Assembly: GCA_965206615.1 (NCBI GenBank)
Contig: CBDBKI010000005.1
Span: forward strand, 2,480,001 to 2,544,000
Direction of reading: 5' to 3'
Length of the DNA: 64,000 nt
Origin: VXNE01 sp965206615
Lineage (GTDB): Bacteria > Pseudomonadota > Gammaproteobacteria > Pseudomonadales > Azotimanducaceae
The position numbers and the translations under genes are program-made. Of the stretch, positions 61,297 to 64,000 are shown in pieces (the stretch's first letter is position 1; each line of letters starts with the position of its first letter). The notes beneath the pieces are model-generated. The model saw only the letters and a program-made list of their open reading frames with translations, made no database searches and was not told the origin of the DNA.

Positions 61297-61963
61297 AGGG
61301 GACGCCCTTGTGGCGTCCCGTCCCGAGTTCATGCAGAGCCGCGACACGGGCGACCGCAAGGGTCGCCCCTACGGGATGCCGGGCGTCTCCTGGTAGGCCG
61401 CCCAGGCGCGGTCGACGACATATGCCTGCAGCGCTGTAGGGGACGCCCTTGTGGCGTCCCGTCCCGAATTCATGCAGAGCCGCGACACGGGCGACCGCAA
61501 GGGTCGCCCCTACGGGATGCCGGGCGTCTCCTGGTAGGCCGCCCAGGCGCGGTCGACGACGTACGCCTGCAGCGCTGTAGGGTACGCCCTTGTGGCGAAA
61601 CGCCTCGTCGTGGTCAACAAGCAACTCCCGTCCCGAATTCATGCAGAGCCGCGACACGGGCGACCGCAAGGGTCGCCCCTACGGGATGCCGGGCGTCCCC
61701 TCGTAGGCCGCCCAGGCGCGGTCGACGACATATGCCTGCAGCGCTGTAGGGGACGCCCTTGTGGCGTCCCGTCCCGAGTTCATGCAGAGCCCCGACACGG
61801 GCGACCGCAAGGGTCGCCCCTACGGGATGCCGGGCGTCCCCTTGTAGGCCGCCCAGGCGCGGTCGACGACATATGCCTGCAGCGCTGTAGGGGACGCCCT
61901 TGTGGCGTCCCGTCCCGAGTTCATGCAGAGCCCCGACACGGGCGACCGCAAGGGTCGCCCCTA
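61297..61963. repeat. 141-bp tandem array built from a gene 3' end plus a REP pair
   Basis: The unit is GTAGGGGACGCC-CTTGT-GGCGTCCC, a linker with TTCATGCAGAG, GGGCGACC-GCAAG-GGTCGCCC-CTAC, and then about 60 bp identical to the last 20 codons of the PQQ dehydrogenase gene. The CTAC junction recurs at 61369, 61510, 61679, 61820 and 61961, giving periods of 141, 169, 141 and 141. The long third unit carries a 28-bp insertion within the first hairpin. The last CTA is the real stop codon. Between 61062 and 61297 I see no convincing gene. Confidence 0.9.
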
Positions 61964-64000
61964 CGGGATGCCGGGCGTCCCCTTGTAGGCCGCCCAGGCG
62001 CGGTCGACGACATATGCCTGCAGCGCGCGCGACTCCTCCGGACTCATGCCCGCGGCGGCGAAACCCGGCATGCCGGCGGCGGCACGGGCGCCTTCGAGCA
62101 CGACCGGGTCCCACTCCTCGTGGGCGCTCGGCGGCATGTAGCGCAGGTCCGGCAGCGCGCCGCCGAGGGCGCGGGAGCCCACGCCGAGCGCATGGGCGCC
62201 GTGGCAGCCGGTGCAGCCGTAGGCGGCCCAGAGCGCCTGGCCCGCGGCCACCCGTTCGGCGTCGGCGATGCGCGCCGGGGGCTCGGGCACGGGGACCGGG
62301 GGCGTGGGCGCCGGCATGGCTGCATTGCCGCCCAGCTTGAACGCGAGCACGCGGGCGGGACCCCGCGCGTGGGGTGCGGCGGTGCGGGACTCGGCGCTGC
62401 CCACGATGCCGCCGGACCGGCCGATCGCGACCAGGACATACTGTTCCTCGCCCGCGCGATAGCTGACGGGCGCCGCCTGGATGGAGGATCCGGTCTCGAC
62501 GGACCAGAGCCGCTCTCCGGTGTCCGCCGCATAGGCCCGGAACTCTCCCGTCGCGGTGCCCTGGAAGACGAGGTTGCCGGCCGTCGACAGCACGCCGCCG
62601 TTGTAGGCAATGGGATGGTCGACCGTCCAGCGGGCCTCCCGGGCCGCGGGATCCCAGGCGAGCAGGCGGCCGACATCCGGCGGGATCTCCTCGTCCGGGC
62701 CGTAGCCGAGGGTTTCGATGTCCACGCCCATGCCGAGCAGGTCGCCGCCGACGTAGGTGGAGGGCATGTCGGCCACCGGGATGTAGACCAGGCCCGTGAG
62801 CGGGCTGTAGCTCATGGGCTGCCAGTTGTGGCTCCCCCAGACGTTCGGCCACACGCGTACGGCGGCGCCGGACGGATCCGTGAAGTACTGCGCCTCCGGG
62901 TTCACGACGGGGCGCCCGGTCTCGATATCGATCCCGCTGGCCCACGTCACGGTCGCGATCGGGTCCGCGGAGAGCAGCCGGCCCGTGTTCGCATCGAGCA
63001 CGTACAGAAAGCCGTTCTTCGGGGCTTCCAGCACCACCCGGCGCGGGCCGCTTTGCAGGGTGATGTCGGTGACGATCTTCGGCATCGTCGCGTCATAGTC
63101 CCAGGCGTCTTCCGGCACGGTCTGGTAGTGCCACCGATAGGCGCCGGTCGCTGCGTCGACCGCGACGACGGAGTTGGTGAACAGGTTGTCCCCGGGCCCG
63201 CGCAACGCCACGTTCAGGGGCACGGTGCTCGCCGTGCCGAAGATGACCAGGCCGGTTTCCGGATCGTAGCGGATCCCGTCCCACACGGCGCCGCCGCCCG
63301 CCTGTGCCCAGCCGCCGGTCCAGGTGCGCGACGCCATCTCGAGGACGTCGGCCTCGAAACCGTTCTCGGGATTGCCCGGGACCGTCCAGAAGCGCCACAG
63401 TTCCTCTCCTGAGTCGGCGTCAAATGCGGTCACGGAACCGCGCACGGCGGTGTCCGATCCCGCGTAGCCCATGTAGACCCGGCCGCCCCCGACGCGGGGC
63501 GCACCGGTGATCCCCGGGCCCATCCCCTCGGTCGGGTCGCAGACGGCCGCTTCCCAGAGCTGCGCGCCGGCCGCCGCGTCGATCGCGACCAGTCGGCAGT
63601 CGCCCGTGCCGACATAGACGCGTCCCTCCCAGACGGCGACGCCCCGGTTCCAGCGTGACCAGAGGGAGTTACCGAATCCCATGTCGAGGCGGACCTGGGG
63701 GTCGAACTGCCAGAGGAACGCGCCGCTCGCGGCGTCGAGCGCGTAGACGACGCTCCGGATGCCCGTCAGGTACACGACCCCGTCGATCGCCAGCGGCTCT
63801 GCCGAGAGGCCGATGGGGCTCGGGATGTCCGTCGCCCAGGCGAGTCCCAGGTCGCCGACGTTCTCCTGCGAGATCCGGGACTGCGGACTGAAGTGCTCGC
63901 CGCTGAACCGGCCGCCGTTGACCAGCCAGTTGTCGCCGGAATCGGCCTCGGCGAGTACGCGTTTTTCGGTCACGTTGCCCGCGACGGGCGCGCTCGGCTC
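61961..64000 (-). CDS. PQQ-dependent quinohemoprotein alcohol dehydrogenase (5' end outside the window)
   Basis: At least 680 residues of a periplasmic eight-bladed propeller dehydrogenase with a C-terminal cytochrome c domain (CTGCH heme site near the end), i.e. type II quinohemoprotein ADH. Trp-docking repeats such as VYALDAASGAFLWQF recur. The active-site block reads DAWDYDATMP: the catalytic Asp is followed two residues later by another Asp, the pattern linked to lanthanide-dependent enzymes. The metal-ligand block reads GYAGSDTAVRGSVTAFD, where AE is usual. The frame stays open to the window edge without a signal peptide, so the start lies beyond 64000. The 3' end is tandemly duplicated downstream. 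Confidence 0.88.
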   Translation of the reverse strand, partial: EPSAPVAGNVTEKRVLAEADSGDNWLVNGGRFSGEHFSPQSRISQENVGDLGLAWATDIPSPIGLSAEPLAIDGVVYLTGIRSVVYALDAASGAFLWQFDPQVRLDMGFGNSLWSRWNRGVAVWEGRVYVGTGDCRLVAIDAAAGAQLWEAAVCDPTEGMGPGITGAPRVGGGRVYMGYAGSDTAVRGSVTAFDADSGEELWRFWTVPGNPENGFEADVLEMASRTWTGGWAQAGGGAVWDGIRYDPETGLVIFGTASTVPLNVALRGPGDNLFTNSVVAVDAATGAYRWHYQTVPEDAWDYDATMPKIVTDITLQSGPRRVVLEAPKNGFLYVLDANTGRLLSADPIATVTWASGIDIETGRPVVNPEAQYFTDPSGAAVRVWPNVWGSHNWQPMSYSPLTGLVYIPVADMPSTYVGGDLLGMGVDIETLGYGPDEEIPPDVGRLLAWDPAAREARWTVDHPIAYNGGVLSTAGNLVFQGTATGEFRAYAADTGERLWSVETGSSIQAAPVSYRAGEEQYVLVAIGRSGGIVGSAESRTAAPHARGPARVLAFKLGGNAAMPAPTPPVPVPEPPARIADAERVAAGQALWAAYGCTGCHGAHALGVGSRALGGALPDLRYMPPSAHEEWDPVVLEGARAAAGMPGFAAAGMSPEESRALQAYVVDRAWAAYKGTPGIP

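Noticed and set aside
61213..61299. 28-codon frame VGETFRELIVIETQTYLESMQ and onward
   Set aside because: Looks protein-like and may be the tail of a lost gene, but it is too short and has no family match that I can defend; its stop is again a REP TAG.
61297..61963. CRISPR array
   Set aside because: The repeated unit is long (141 bp) and nearly identical throughout, with no unique spacers, and it includes gene-derived sequence; no cas genes.
61592..63412. 606-codon plus-strand frame with repeated HAEPRHGRPQGSPLRDAG units
   Set aside because: The protein repeats are only the translated 141-bp DNA array followed by antisense of the PQQ dehydrogenase.

Overview
The window is GC-rich, gene-dense chromosomal DNA from a Gram-negative bacterium. 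It encodes TonB-dependent receptors, a MacA-like adaptor, quinoprotein dehydrogenase, DUF3014 and YghU-type genes. An uncultured Gammaproteobacterium or a close relative is my best inference. The host very probably reads UGA as selenocysteine, because two genes carry an in-frame UGA in a recognisable selenoprotein motif with a hairpin just downstream. No sel genes lie in the window.

Layout. 0.1-6.1 kb: asnS with a coupled heterodimeric ABC exporter (minus strand), then a DUF3014 gene. 6.2-11.7 kb: a decayed island bounded by 42-bp inverted repeats. It holds a HEPN-like gene and wreckage of a DNA adenine methylase, a ParB-like protein, a large AAA ATPase split by an insertion, a frameshifted DUF3800 gene and a ruined zinc-ribbon transposase. 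11.7-17.5 kb: an acyltransferase and a MacAB-type efflux/permease operon. 17.5-20.4 kb: an RraA-like / CPTC thioredoxin-like / UGSC selenoprotein operon. 20.4-25.6 kb: isovaleryl-CoA and DmdC-type acyl-CoA dehydrogenases, VapBC, tRNA-Val, tRNA-Asp and an enolase-superfamily enzyme.

25.6-50.7 kb is a catabolic region with duplicated modules: two TonB receptors, two PhyH dioxygenases and two EstB-like serine hydrolases. Also present are two MFS transporters, a CoA transferase, an N-acyl-D-amino-acid deacylase, GSTs, two SDRs, an amidohydrolase and a flavin monooxygenase. The theme is uptake and oxidative or hydrolytic breakdown of organic compounds; the substrate cannot be read from sequence. 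50.7-64 kb: a MITE-cut aldolase pseudogene, a PrdB/GrdB-like selenoprotein, a DUF2235 hydrolase, tandem alpha/beta hydrolases, a GMC oxidoreductase, an MFS transporter, a redoxin and a PQQ alcohol dehydrogenase whose 3' end is tandemly repeated.

Three repeat systems overlay the genes. (1) Paired-hairpin REP elements, whose outer TAG is the stop codon of at least eight genes. (2) Four 248-262-bp MITEs with CTAG-bounded terminal inverted repeats; two of them supply the stop codon of a gene and bracket an exported serine hydrolase. (3) A 141-bp tandem array at 61.3-62.0 kb made of a gene 3' end plus a REP pair.
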